A stretch of 21,004 bases of DNA from an uncultured Clostridia bacterium (GTDB lineage: Bacteria; Bacillota; Clostridia; UMGS1810). The translations under genes were made by a program, and so were the position numbers. Of this stretch, positions 7,071 to 14,475 are shown one piece after another (positions within the stretch are counted from its first letter, which is position 1; every line of letters begins with the position of its first letter). A model generated the notes under the pieces. That model made no database searches. It was not told the origin of the DNA and saw only the letters and a program-made list of their open reading frames with translations. The stretch lies in assembly GCA_937959315.1 (NCBI GenBank), contig CALGRC010000171.1:1-21004 (forward strand), in the 5' to 3' direction.

Positions 7071-8638
7071 TTGTTTCTACCTCCCATCAGTTTTTTCCGT
7101 ACCATATCTATTAAATCGGTCAATTCAGGCACCCGAAGCAGCAGACACAATCCAAAATACAATACAACCCCTACTACGACAGGGCAAAACAGTACCACAA
7201 GCTTATTGGCACTCACCTGCAAAACCGCCTGGTATGCCGCATATACCCCAGCCCCCATGGCCAGCACACAGACGGCAATCCTGGCAAAAAAAGCCGCCAT
7301 GGTTCTATCCAGCAAATTGCCCACCTTCCGATGGAGCAGCCAAAGCAGCGTAAAACCAATGACATTGGCCGCAATGGACGCCGCCAATGCCAAACCGCCC
7401 AATCCAATCCGGAACCCAAGTACGAAAAGGATACTGAGCGAAATATTTACAGCAATGCCGGCAAACGCAACTTTCATGGGCGTTTTCCCATTGTGCAGGG
7501 CATAAAACCCTTTGTTGGAAATTTCTTGTATCCCATATCCCAGCATGCCCAAAGAATAGCAAAATAATGCAAGGCTGGTCAATTGGGTAGATTGTTCTGT
7601 AAACGCATTCCGCTCATAAAACAGGCGGATGATAGGCTTGGATAAAATCAAAAAACCCACCATGATAGGCGCAATGATAAACACAATATACCGCAGCGCC
7701 TTGGTAATAATTTCCCGGTATGACCTAGTATCGTCTGTTGCACTGGCACGGGACAAAGATGGGAAAATCAAATTGGTCACTGTAAAGGTAAACACGCCCA
7801 CTAAAATAATATACAGTTTATTGGCATAATCCAGCGCCGTCACCGCCTCGCCGCCGTTCAGCCCCGACGCCAGCCGGATATTGACCATGGTATTGATAGG
7901 CTGCATCCACGTACTGATGATAATAGGCAGCGCCAGTTTACAAGCCCGCCTTATCCCTTCGCTGCGAAAGGAGATACTCGGCTTAAACCGGTAACGGATC
8001 TTCCACAGTGACGGCAACTGCACCAAACACTGGGTAGCCCATGCACACAGCATAGCTACTGCCACACCGTGAATTCCAAATTTATCACCAAATACCAACA
8101 GGTATAGTACCAGCAAGCCATTGGATACTAAGCTGATAATCGAAGGAATATAAAACTCCCCGTAAGACTGCAAAACGCCGACAAAACAATAGGCCAAACC
8201 AGTAAAAAAAATGGTTGGGAACAGGATAACAACCAGCTGCGAAGCGAGCTGGAGCTTGTCCGCATCCAATCCGCCGGCAATTAACCAGATGAATTGCCGG
8301 GAAAATACAATCCCCAACCCCACCATCAATAGGGTTATCAATACCACCAGGCTGATGAACTGATTGGAAAACTGCATGGCTTTTTCTTTTTCATTTTTAG
8401 CCAAATACTCATTAAAAATGGGTATAAAAGCACTGGTTACTGCACTGCCAAGCGCAATATCAAAAAACAACAGCGGGATACGGGAAGCTGTGGAAAAAGC
8501 AATGGCAGCATTGGTGTCTGTCCCGTACAGGCTGGCCATCACAATGTCGCGCATCATCCCGCATAGCTTGGCCAGGAGTGTAGCCATCACCATAAACCCA
8601 GCCGTCAGCGCAGTATTTTTTTTGGTTAGTCTGTTCAT
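7067..8638 (-). CDS. murJ: MurJ/MviN-family lipid-linked glycan flippase
   Basis: A 523-residue protein with about 14 predicted membrane segments, of the MurJ branch of the MOP superfamily. It moves lipid II, or another undecaprenyl-linked precursor, across the membrane. Family features are an N-terminal segment ending LAKLCGMMRDIVMASLYG (R30), ASRIP at 51-55, GSAVTSAFIPIFNEY at about 64-78 and a conserved G-Y-G-I-Q near 370. The ATG at 8638 follows AAAGGA. It heads a five-gene cassette, and the next gene overlaps its stop. Because a polymerase and a glycosyltransferase follow directly, it may flip a different glycan precursor than lipid II; the family cannot separate these. A terminator lies just 29 bases upstream of the start. 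Confidence 0.9.
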   Translation of the reverse strand: MNRLTKKNTALTAGFMVMATLLAKLCGMMRDIVMASLYGTDTNAAIAFSTASRIPLLFFDIALGSAVTSAFIPIFNEYLAKNEKEKAMQFSNQFISLVVLITLLMVGLGIVFSRQFIWLIAGGLDADKLQLASQLVVILFPTIFFTGLAYCFVGVLQSYGEFYIPSIISLVSNGLLVLYLLVFGDKFGIHGVAVAMLCAWATQCLVQLPSLWKIRYRFKPSISFRSEGIRRACKLALPIIISTWMQPINTMVNIRLASGLNGGEAVTALDYANKLYIILVGVFTFTVTNLIFPSLSRASATDDTRSYREIITKALRYIVFIIAPIMVGFLILSKPIIRLFYERNAFTEQSTQLTSLALFCYSLGMLGYGIQEISNKGFYALHNGKTPMKVAFAGIAVNISLSILFVLGFRIGLGGLALAASIAANVIGFTLLWLLHRKVGNLLDRTMAAFFARIAVCVLAMGAGVYAAYQAVLQVSANKLVVLFCPVVVGVVLYFGLCLLLRVPELTDLIDMVRKKLMGGRNN

Positions 8639-8667
8639 GAGTTCCGTCCTTTTTGAAATGAAACGTC

Positions 8668-8708
8668 AAAAAGCAAAACGGCCGGTACCCCCTCCCGTTT
8701 TGCTTTTT
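8668..8708 (-). terminator. Intrinsic terminator between ireB and murJ
   Basis: A perfect 14-bp stem, AAAAAGCAAAACGG (8668-8681) and CCGTTTTGCTTTTT (8695-8708), with a 13-base loop. On the minus strand the stem's 3' arm ends in TTTTT, as expected after the pheS-pheT-ireB unit. It leaves 29 bases before the murJ ATG. Confidence 0.85.
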
Positions 8709-8716
8709 GCCCTGTT

Positions 8717-8968
8717 TTATAAATGCTGTAAATACTCTTTCACTAATTCTTCCAGCACTTCATCCCGTTCCAGCCGTCCAATTAGGTTCCTGGCGTTGTT
8801 GTGGCTGGTAATATAGGTTGGATCGCCCGACATGATATACCCGACAATCTGGCTGATTGGATTGTAACCCTTTACTTTAAGCGCTTCATAAACCACGCGC
8901 AAGATTTCCCGCACCTGATTTACATTCTCGCCGCCAACATCAAATTTTACTGTGTTGTTGTTTTCCAT
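8717..8968 (-). CDS. ireB: IreB-family regulatory phosphoprotein (UPF0297)
   Basis: A complete 83-residue cytoplasmic protein of the IreB/YrzL family. In Enterococcus, IreB is a substrate of the PASTA kinase IreK and affects cephalosporin resistance. Family hallmarks are KGYNPISQIVGYIMSGDP at 33-50, ITSHNNARNLI at 53-63 and the C-terminal RDEVLEELVKEYL. The N-terminal NTVKF at 5-9 keeps one of the Thr residues that align with the phosphorylated region of IreB. The gene lies 36 bases after pheT behind an AAGGAAGG site and before a terminator. In many Firmicutes it is followed by ruvX (yrrK) and a DUF1292 gene; here it is alone. The product call is firm; its partners in this organism are unknown. 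Confidence 0.9.
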   Translation of the reverse strand: MENNNTVKFDVGGENVNQVREILRVVYEALKVKGYNPISQIVGYIMSGDPTYITSHNNARNLIGRLERDEVLEELVKEYLQHL

Positions 8969-9004
8969 GTCAAACGCCTTCCTTTCTATTTCAAACTTGG
9001 ATTT

Positions 9005-11371
9005 CTAACGGAGCTGTGCTCCCCGCTTCTGTAATGCCGAAATGGTCTTATCCATAATTCTATTGATTTCTTCATCGGTCAATGTACGATCCGCCGCACG
9101 GTAAACGATGGAATACGCAACACTCTTTTTCCCCTCCGGCACCTGTGCGCCGGTATAAACGTCAAAGAGCCGGATATTTTCCAATATGCCTCCTGCACAT
9201 GAACGGATTGCCGCTTCCAATTCCCCAACCAATACCGTACTATCTACCAAAACAGCAAGATCCCGTGTCACAGCCGGGAATTTTGGCAGCGGCTGGAACG
9301 TAATCTCATCCCGATACTGTTTGCAAATGGCCGGAAAATCGAGTTCCCCTATATAGGTACGTTCCCCCATATCAAACTGCGCGGCAACCGACGGATGTAC
9401 CTCGCCGAAGATACCAAGTACGGTATCCCCTGCCAGCACCCGCGCACAACGGCCTGGGTGAAAAGTTTTACAAGAAGTTTCCGGCACAAACGAAACATTG
9501 GCAATCCGGAGGCCATCCAAAAGATTCTCGATTATGCCTTTTATCGTGTAAAAATCACAGCCACCATACATGCCCAGCGCAACCCTTTGGTGTTCATCCG
9601 GCAGCTTTTCACCCGTACGCGGCAGATAGACATTGGCAACCTCATAGGCCTTTACCGCCGCATTGCGGCGGTTCTGGTTGAGCGACAACGTCTCCAGCAT
9701 AGATGCCAGCAGCGTGGTGCGCATTACCGAAGTTTCCTCCCCCAAGGGATTGGATATCGCCACCAAGTCTTTTTCATATCCGCCGCCGAGCTTTGACAGC
9801 ATTTGCGGTGAAGTAAAGGAAAAAGTCTCGGTCTCATACAATCCCTGTGCCGTCAGCAGCGCGTGGATCTGGTCTTCAACCCGCTGCTTTTTCGTTTTAA
9901 TGCCATGGGTGGTCTCCCCGCGCAGCAAAGTAGAACGAATCTTATTATACCCATATATCCGGACAATTTCTTCGGCTATATCCGCTTCACCAATCACATC
10001 CGGCCGGAAGGTGGGCACAGTTATCCAATCCCCCTCTATAACAAACCCCAGATCGGTTAGGGTTTTCACCATAAATTCCCGCGGGATATCCGTACCCAGA
10101 AATGCATTGATTTTATCAGGACGCAGCGCAATCTTGCGCGGCTGCTTCCCGCTATTATCCACATCAATGATTCCATCTGCCACCTCGCCGGCGCCCAACA
10201 GCTCTACCAATTCACATGCACGGTTGACCGCCGCAATAACGTTGTTGGGGTCCAGCCCCTTCTCATACCGCGAGGAAGACTCGGTACGCAGCCCCAGCTT
10301 TTGCGCGGTTTTCCGGACGCTGACGCCGTTAAAATTGGCCGACTCAAATAAAATTGCCGCAGAATCATTGGTAATTTCCGAATTTTCACCGCCCATAACA
10401 CCTGCCACTGCAACCGGTTTTTCCGCATCACAAATGACCAACATAGAGGAATCCAGCTCCCGCATCTGCCCATCTAATGTACGGATGGATTCCCCATCGC
10501 CGGCATGGCGTACAATGATTTCACTGCCTGCAATATCTGCAAGGTTAAATGCATGCATTGGCTGGCCGTATTCCAACAGCACATAATTGGTAATGTCCAC
10601 AATGTTATTGATAGAGCGGATGCCACTGTGTATCAGCCGGTCACGCAGCCATTTGGGGCTGGGGGCGATTTTTACATTTTTTACCACCCTTGCCGCATAC
10701 CGGGGGCATAGTTTGCCATCCTGCACCGTTACCTTTGCAAAGTCATGTACATCCCCGGCGCCGCCTTTGACATTCGGTTCTTTGACGCAAAACGGCCGTC
10801 CAAAGGTCACCGCCGCTTCCCGCGCCAAACCAATAACGCTAAAACAATCCGGGCGGTTAGACGTAATCTCAAACTCTACGACTGCTTCATCCAGCGGGAA
10901 CACCTGCTTAATATCAGTCCCAGGCTTTATAGCCTCCTGCAAAATCAAAATGCCATTTGCATCCGCATATGGCACATCCTCTTGGCTCATGCCTAACTCT
11001 TGAAACGAGCAAAGCATACCATTGGATACTTCCCCGCGCAGCTTTCCCTTTTTGATGCTCACGCCGCCCGGCAGCTTTGCGCCGTGCAGTGCAACAGGGA
11101 CATAATCCCCTTCTTTGACATTTTTGGCGCCGGTTACAATCTGAACCGGCGCGTCCTGCCCAACATCCACCGAACAAATCACCAAAGAATCGGCATTTGG
11201 ATGCTTCACAACCGAAAGCAGCTTCCCAACCACCACATGTTTGATATCTCCGCCGGCATTTTCCACGCCTTCCACCTTGGAACCGGACATGGTCATGCCA
11301 TGTGCAAATTCCGCAGCGCTGATATCACTGATATCGGTATAATCATTTATCCAGCTAATGGGTAATTTCAT
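9005..11371 (-). CDS. pheT: Phenylalanyl-tRNA synthetase beta subunit
   Basis: A 788-residue beta subunit of the alpha2-beta2 enzyme that charges tRNA-Phe in the cytoplasm. Domains in order are the N-terminal PheT region, the EMAP/OB tRNA-binding domain from about residue 42 (VVVGKLLSVVKHPNADSL), a B3/B4 editing domain from about 210 (VKNVKIAPSPKWLRDRL, then NIVDITNYVLLEYGQPMHAF), a B5 domain from about 405, a catalytic-like domain from about 480, and the FDX-ACB anticodon-binding domain from about 690 to the end. The length is normal. The ATG at 11371 follows GGAGGG. It lies 17 bases after pheS and is co-transcribed with it. Confidence 0.97.
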   Translation of the reverse strand: MKLPISWINDYTDISDISAAEFAHGMTMSGSKVEGVENAGGDIKHVVVGKLLSVVKHPNADSLVICSVDVGQDAPVQIVTGAKNVKEGDYVPVALHGAKLPGGVSIKKGKLRGEVSNGMLCSFQELGMSQEDVPYADANGILILQEAIKPGTDIKQVFPLDEAVVEFEITSNRPDCFSVIGLAREAAVTFGRPFCVKEPNVKGGAGDVHDFAKVTVQDGKLCPRYAARVVKNVKIAPSPKWLRDRLIHSGIRSINNIVDITNYVLLEYGQPMHAFNLADIAGSEIIVRHAGDGESIRTLDGQMRELDSSMLVICDAEKPVAVAGVMGGENSEITNDSAAILFESANFNGVSVRKTAQKLGLRTESSSRYEKGLDPNNVIAAVNRACELVELLGAGEVADGIIDVDNSGKQPRKIALRPDKINAFLGTDIPREFMVKTLTDLGFVIEGDWITVPTFRPDVIGEADIAEEIVRIYGYNKIRSTLLRGETTHGIKTKKQRVEDQIHALLTAQGLYETETFSFTSPQMLSKLGGGYEKDLVAISNPLGEETSVMRTTLLASMLETLSLNQNRRNAAVKAYEVANVYLPRTGEKLPDEHQRVALGMYGGCDFYTIKGIIENLLDGLRIANVSFVPETSCKTFHPGRCARVLAGDTVLGIFGEVHPSVAAQFDMGERTYIGELDFPAICKQYRDEITFQPLPKFPAVTRDLAVLVDSTVLVGELEAAIRSCAGGILENIRLFDVYTGAQVPEGKKSVAYSIVYRAADRTLTDEEINRIMDKTISALQKRGAQLR

Positions 11372-11388
11372 AACTCGTCCGGCCCTCC

Positions 11389-12435
11389 TTAAAATTGTTT
11401 TAAAAACCGCATATCGTTTTCATACAACAACCGCATATCATCAATATTATATGACCGCATGGCAATCCGTTCCAAACCGATGCCAAACGCAAACCCGCTA
11501 TAAACCTCCGGGTCAATGCCGCACCGCCGCAGGACATCGGGGTGTACCATACCGGCCCCTAAAATCTCAATAAACCCTTCCTGCTTGCACACCCGGCAGC
11601 CCTTGCCGCCGCATACAAAACAGGATACATCCACCTCGGCACTGGGCTCGGTAAACGGAAAGTGATGCGGACGGAACCGGATTTTTGCATCTTTGCCATA
11701 TAGCTCCTGAATAAACAGTTCCAGCGTCCCGCGCAAATCGCCCATGGTGACGCCCTTATCCACCACAAGCCCTTCCATTTGATGGAACACCGGCGAGTGA
11801 GTCGCATCTACCGCGTCCGAACGGTATACCCGCCCGGGGCAGACCACACGGATGGGCGGTTTCGCATTTTCCATCACCCGCACCTGTACTGACGAAGTCT
11901 GCGAACGCAGCAGCACATCATCGTTAATATAAAATGTATCCTGTGTGTCACGGGCAGGATGATCCTTCGGGATATTGAGCGCTTCAAAATTATAGTAATC
12001 CAGCTCTACTTCCGGCCCTTCCGCGATGGAAAAACCCATCCCCATAAAAATGGCGTTGAGGCGCTCTTCCACTTGCCGCAGCGGATGCCGGGACGCAAGT
12101 TCCTGCCGTCTGCCAGGCATGGTGACATCCAAAACCTCTGCTTTGAGCTTTTCATTCTGCAGCTTTTCCTGAAGCTGCGCCTTTTTATCTGCGAGCTCCT
12201 GTTCCAAACCAGTACGCACTTCATTGGCAAGCTGCCCAATGACCGGGCGTTCCTCTGGCGATACGCCGCCCAAACCTTTTAGCACCATCGTAAGGGCGCC
12301 CTTTTTTCCTAAGAAACGGACCCGCACCGCTTCTAATTCCTCAGTGGTCGATATTCCGTCCAACGCCGCCTGGGCTTCCTGCCGGATTTTTTCAATTTGC
12401 TCCTTCACTTGCCTACCCCTTTCCCTTTGATACAC
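11389..12435 (-). CDS. pheS: Phenylalanyl-tRNA synthetase alpha subunit
   Basis: A class II aminoacyl-tRNA synthetase subunit that carries the Phe active site. It has an N-terminal coiled coil (about 10-100), motif 2 with GRVYRSDAVDATHSPVFHQMEG at 201-222, a four-Cys insertion (C272, C275, C280, C283) often seen in bacterial PheS, and YSGFAFGIGLERIAM (312-326, motif 3); A316 is the position controlling substrate size. Two GTG starts are possible. The first (12435) has AGGAGG 7 bases upstream and gives 348 residues. The second (12408) has a poorer AAAGGGG site but gives the length expected from B. subtilis PheS (protein starting MKEQIEK). I annotate the first on ribosome binding site strength. 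Its promoter is at 12498-12526. Confidence 0.95.
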   Translation of the reverse strand: MYQRERGRQVKEQIEKIRQEAQAALDGISTTEELEAVRVRFLGKKGALTMVLKGLGGVSPEERPVIGQLANEVRTGLEQELADKKAQLQEKLQNEKLKAEVLDVTMPGRRQELASRHPLRQVEERLNAIFMGMGFSIAEGPEVELDYYNFEALNIPKDHPARDTQDTFYINDDVLLRSQTSSVQVRVMENAKPPIRVVCPGRVYRSDAVDATHSPVFHQMEGLVVDKGVTMGDLRGTLELFIQELYGKDAKIRFRPHHFPFTEPSAEVDVSCFVCGGKGCRVCKQEGFIEILGAGMVHPDVLRRCGIDPEVYSGFAFGIGLERIAMRSYNIDDMRLLYENDMRFLKQF

Positions 12436-12439
12436 AAAA

Positions 12440-12467
12440 GCCTCCTACCCAAATAATGGAAGAAGGC
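12440..12467 (-). promoter_or_regulatory. Hairpin covering the pheS ribosome binding site
   Basis: In the mRNA, GCCTTCTTCC (12467-12458) can pair with GGTAGGAGGC (12449-12440) across an 8-base loop, with one mismatch and one G-U pair. The 3' arm contains the AGGAGG of the first pheS start and is followed by TTTTGTG. It could hide the ribosome binding site or act as a weak attenuator. The leader is too short (about 55 bases) for a T-box. Confidence 0.4.
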
Positions 12468-12477
12468 ATTGATTTAG

Positions 12478-12524
12478 GTCAACTGGCATGATGAATTATT
12501 ATATCATACCATGTTCCAGTTGAC
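12478..12524. promoter_or_regulatory. Inverted repeat bracketing the pheS promoter (possible operator)
   Basis: A perfect 9-bp inverted repeat: GTCAACTGG (12478-12486) and CCAGTTGAC (12516-12524). Each arm carries a CATG on its inner side (12487-12490 and 12510-12513). One arm overlaps the -35 box and the other lies just past the predicted start, so the upstream arm is not in the pheS mRNA. This favours a DNA-level operator, or a hairpin in read-through RNA from the amidase gene. Confidence 0.45.
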
Positions 12525-12526
12525 AA
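12498..12526 (-). promoter_or_regulatory. SigA-type promoter for pheS-pheT-ireB
   Basis: On the minus strand, TTGTCA (12526-12521), a 17-base spacer and a perfect TATAAT (12503-12498). The predicted start near 12491 gives a leader of about 55 bases. Confidence 0.82.
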
Positions 12527-12542
12527 GGCTTTCTTTGTCGAT

Positions 12543-13976
12543 TTATGGCATTTGAGACAACGTCTTCATAATCCCCTGCGCAAGGGCCTCCGCAATTTTA
12601 TCCTGCATACCCGCATCAATCAAGGCGGCACGGTCATTGGGATTTGTTAAAAACCCCGTCTCCACCAATACGCCCGGCATATTGGTGCGTTTCAAAACTG
12701 CCAGCCAGGAACCGTCTTTGATGCCACGGTTGTAAAAACCGGTTGCCGGAATATATGCCTCCAAAATATTGTTGGCAATTTGGTCGCTGGTAATCCCATA
12801 GGCATCCTTGCCTTCGGTGCTATATGTCAAAATTTCCACACCGTTGGGGCTGGACGCTTCATAGGAATTACAATGGATGCTGACGAACAAGCTGGCATTT
12901 GCCTGGTTTGCTATTTCTGCAATGTGCGCCAATTCCAGATATTCATCGGTATCCCGTGTCATCTGTACATTTACCCCATTGGCCTGCAGCTTATCACGCA
13001 CTTTGAGCGCAATGCTCAAGGTAATATCCTTTTCCTGTACCACATTGCCGTTTGCGTCATACAGATATGCGCCGTCCTCCCCCTTTGGCATAGCGCCGGG
13101 GTCTTTCCCGCCGTGGCCGGCGTCGAGCATCACCAGTTTGCCGGCCGGCGTTTCAGGCTGAGTAGGCTGTTCGGGCGGTACCGGCTGCGAAGGTGTTTCT
13201 GTCACGCCAGACGGCTGGTTGGTTTCCGCCGTCCCCACAATGATACTGAATGTCGTATCCCCGGTACGAACCAGCCGGTAGGGCTGCTCGCCATTGCACT
13301 CTATCACCACACGGTAGTCGTCCCCATGCGACGCCCAGCGCACTTCCTTCACCCATCCAGTATCTGCCGCTATTTTTGAACTTCCCGGTTCATATTTGGT
13401 ATCGGCAAAATCCAGCACAATCCTAAACGGGTCACCCAGCGTACTCACAGCCGGCTCCTGATATGGGCTCATTGCCAAATTAAGCAGATTGTCATTTGGC
13501 GTCTGCTCCAGTTCAATTTTTGTCAGATATGCATAGGTTTTTGGCTGTTCAATGATAACCGTCTGGCTGTTCCCATCCCATTCCACCTGATATCCCAGCT
13601 TTTCACTGACAAACCGGACAGGGATCATCGTGCGGTCATTGACCAGCCGGGGCGCCACATCCATGGTTTCAGCCACACCGTTGATATAGGCCGTTGTACT
13701 GCCTATCACCATTTCCAAATGCAGGCCGTCTTTGTCCACCGTCACCTGCTGCTGTTCGCCGTTCCAGTTGACATCCGCTTCCATATGTTCAAATACCGAA
13801 CGGAGCGGCACCAATGTGCGGTCATTTTCCAAAATTGGCGGTACATCGCATGATACCAAACTGCCAAACACCTGCAGCCGTATGCCCGAGTCGGCAGATA
13901 CGCCTACAATAAACCCCAAAGTCACAAAAAGCCCTGTCAGCAGGGCCAAAAAAATCCGTTTTTTCATATGTACCAT
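12543..13976 (-). CDS. Secreted N-acetylmuramoyl-L-alanine amidase (Amidase_3) with CuAO-like and AMIN domains
   Basis: A 477-residue exported zinc amidase that cleaves the bond between MurNAc and the peptide stem. In order it has a signal peptide (about 4-29, MKKRIFLALL onward), a copper-amine-oxidase N-terminal-like domain (about 37-142, two repeats around DRTLVPLRSV and DRTMIPVRFV), an AMIN wall-binding domain (about 150-248), a Pro-rich linker (about 255-278) and the Amidase_3 domain (about 280-477). Zinc ligands are H288 (DAGHGG), E315 and H368 (SIHCN); E439 (LVETGFLTN) is the catalytic Glu. I start it at the ATG at 13976, 7 bases after AGGAG; an in-frame TTG and ATG further upstream lack a site, and the ATG three codons on is the alternative. 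It likely acts in cell separation, wall turnover or germination. Confidence 0.92.
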   Translation of the reverse strand: MVHMKKRIFLALLTGLFVTLGFIVGVSADSGIRLQVFGSLVSCDVPPILENDRTLVPLRSVFEHMEADVNWNGEQQQVTVDKDGLHLEMVIGSTTAYINGVAETMDVAPRLVNDRTMIPVRFVSEKLGYQVEWDGNSQTVIIEQPKTYAYLTKIELEQTPNDNLLNLAMSPYQEPAVSTLGDPFRIVLDFADTKYEPGSSKIAADTGWVKEVRWASHGDDYRVVIECNGEQPYRLVRTGDTTFSIIVGTAETNQPSGVTETPSQPVPPEQPTQPETPAGKLVMLDAGHGGKDPGAMPKGEDGAYLYDANGNVVQEKDITLSIALKVRDKLQANGVNVQMTRDTDEYLELAHIAEIANQANASLFVSIHCNSYEASSPNGVEILTYSTEGKDAYGITSDQIANNILEAYIPATGFYNRGIKDGSWLAVLKRTNMPGVLVETGFLTNPNDRAALIDAGMQDKIAEALAQGIMKTLSQMP

Positions 13977-14011
13977 CTGAAAACTCCTGCCATCCATCAA
14001 ATTTTGTTTTC

Positions 14012-14096
14012 ATTATACTATACTTTCGGCTATTAAGCCAAAAAATTCGACAAATTGTAATACATTTTTAATATACCAACCCTCTGCCGTTTCCAA
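14012..14096 (-). promoter_or_regulatory. Two candidate SigA promoters for the amidase gene
   Basis: On the minus strand, the nearer candidate is TTGGCT (14041-14036), 18 bases, TATAAT (14017-14012), starting just ahead of the AGGAG. A more distant one is TTGGAA (14096-14091), 17 bases, TATTAA (14073-14068). Only the first has a perfect -10. A small GGCT/AGCC dyad overlaps its -35. Confidence 0.55.
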
Positions 14097-14100
14097 TAAC

Positions 14101-14125
14101 AAAGCCCGGCATACACCGGGCTTTT
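14101..14125 (-). terminator. Terminator after the two small genes
   Basis: A 9-bp perfect stem, AAAGCCCGG (14101-14109) and CCGGGCTTT (14116-14124), with a 6-base loop. On the minus strand it starts 4 bases after the stop of the 49-residue gene and is followed by the moderate T-rich stretch GTTATT. Confidence 0.75.
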
Positions 14126-14128
14126 CCT

Positions 14129-14278
14129 TTACATTGGTTTTGCTTTTTCTTTGCCTGTTTTTGCTTTGCCCTGCAGTTCCGGCACCGGCGCAGCATCATT
14201 TTTTTCATGGTGCTCATGCGGGTTGCGCCCGCCGTGGATATCACCCGGCCGGTACCGCCGCATTCCCTGTTTTGCCAT
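14129..14278 (-). CDS. Small basic protein, 49 residues
   Basis: A complete 49-codon gene that lies under antisense frames. The ATG at 14278-14276 follows AAAGGAG by 6 bases, and that site overlaps the stop of the gene before it; only 2 bases separate the genes. The product is hydrophilic and strongly basic: MAKQGMRRYRPGDIHGG, a His-rich HEHHEKN patch at 21-27, then PVPELQGKAKTGKEKAKPM. There is no Cys, membrane segment or signal peptide, and it is probably disordered. I do not recognise a family. The composition recalls the minor small acid-soluble spore proteins of Bacillus, but that is a resemblance in size and charge only. A terminator follows directly. The operon layout and matched ribosome binding sites make it a convincing gene. 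Confidence 0.72.
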   Translation of the reverse strand: MAKQGMRRYRPGDIHGGRNPHEHHEKNDAAPVPELQGKAKTGKEKAKPM

Positions 14279-14280
14279 TG

Positions 14281-14415
14281 CTAACTCCTTTTTGTGTTCG
14301 GGCCCAACGCCTCTTTTTTGCTATTGTAGTGCTCATTTTGCGGCCTTGGCTTTCCGCCGTCCTCATGGTTATCCTTTTGCAGGCTTTTGCCATGGCCATA
14401 AGATACATCCTGCAT
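14281..14415 (-). CDS. Small hydrophilic protein, 44 residues
   Basis: A complete 44-codon gene. The ATG at 14415-14413 follows GGAGG by 8 bases. The same frame stays open further upstream, but no site supports a longer start. The product is polar and lacks Cys: MQDVSYGHGKSLQKDNHEDGG, then a Lys, Asn and Pro-rich half ending KKEALGPNTKRS. It has no membrane segment and is probably disordered. I recognise no family. It is the first gene of a two-gene operon with the 49-residue gene, whose ribosome binding site overlaps its TAG stop. A SigG-like promoter lies directly upstream, which with the composition suggests a forespore or spore-core protein. This is inference. Confidence 0.72.
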   Translation of the reverse strand: MQDVSYGHGKSLQKDNHEDGGKPRPQNEHYNSKKEALGPNTKRS

Positions 14416-14433
14416 AACAACCACCTCCGCAAA

Positions 14434-14462
14434 TAGTATGCGCACCCTTTTCTCAGCTATAC
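14434..14462 (-). promoter_or_regulatory. Candidate SigG-like promoter for the two small genes
   Basis: On the minus strand, GTATA (14462-14458), a 17-base spacer and CATACTA (14440-14434). This fits the forespore SigG pattern (GnATR, 17-18 bases, CATnnTA) at every defined position. The predicted start lies at about 14428, which would make the leader only about 13 bases long, with GGAGG at the very 5' end. That tight fit is the main reason for caution. Confidence 0.45.
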
Positions 14463-14475
14463 CAACGCAGTCCAA

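Noticed and set aside
9663..10586. 307-codon open frame on the plus strand
   Set aside because: It lies wholly antisense to pheT, a well-conserved gene with all its domains; the product has no recognisable motif and there is no ribosome binding site. It is a shadow.
12440..12487. Attenuation leader peptide in the pheS leader (ATG at 12487, 14 codons)
   Set aside because: The frame ends in the hairpin but has one Phe codon and no ribosome binding site, unlike Phe-rich attenuator peptides.
12436..12542. T-box leader upstream of pheS
   Set aside because: The predicted leader is only about 55 bases and shows no T-box antiterminator sequence; a T-box needs roughly 200 bases.
14134..14436. 100-codon plus-strand frame between the amidase and ruvB
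   Set aside because: It is antisense to the two small genes and to their terminator-side sequence. Those have ribosome binding sites and operon structure; this frame has neither.
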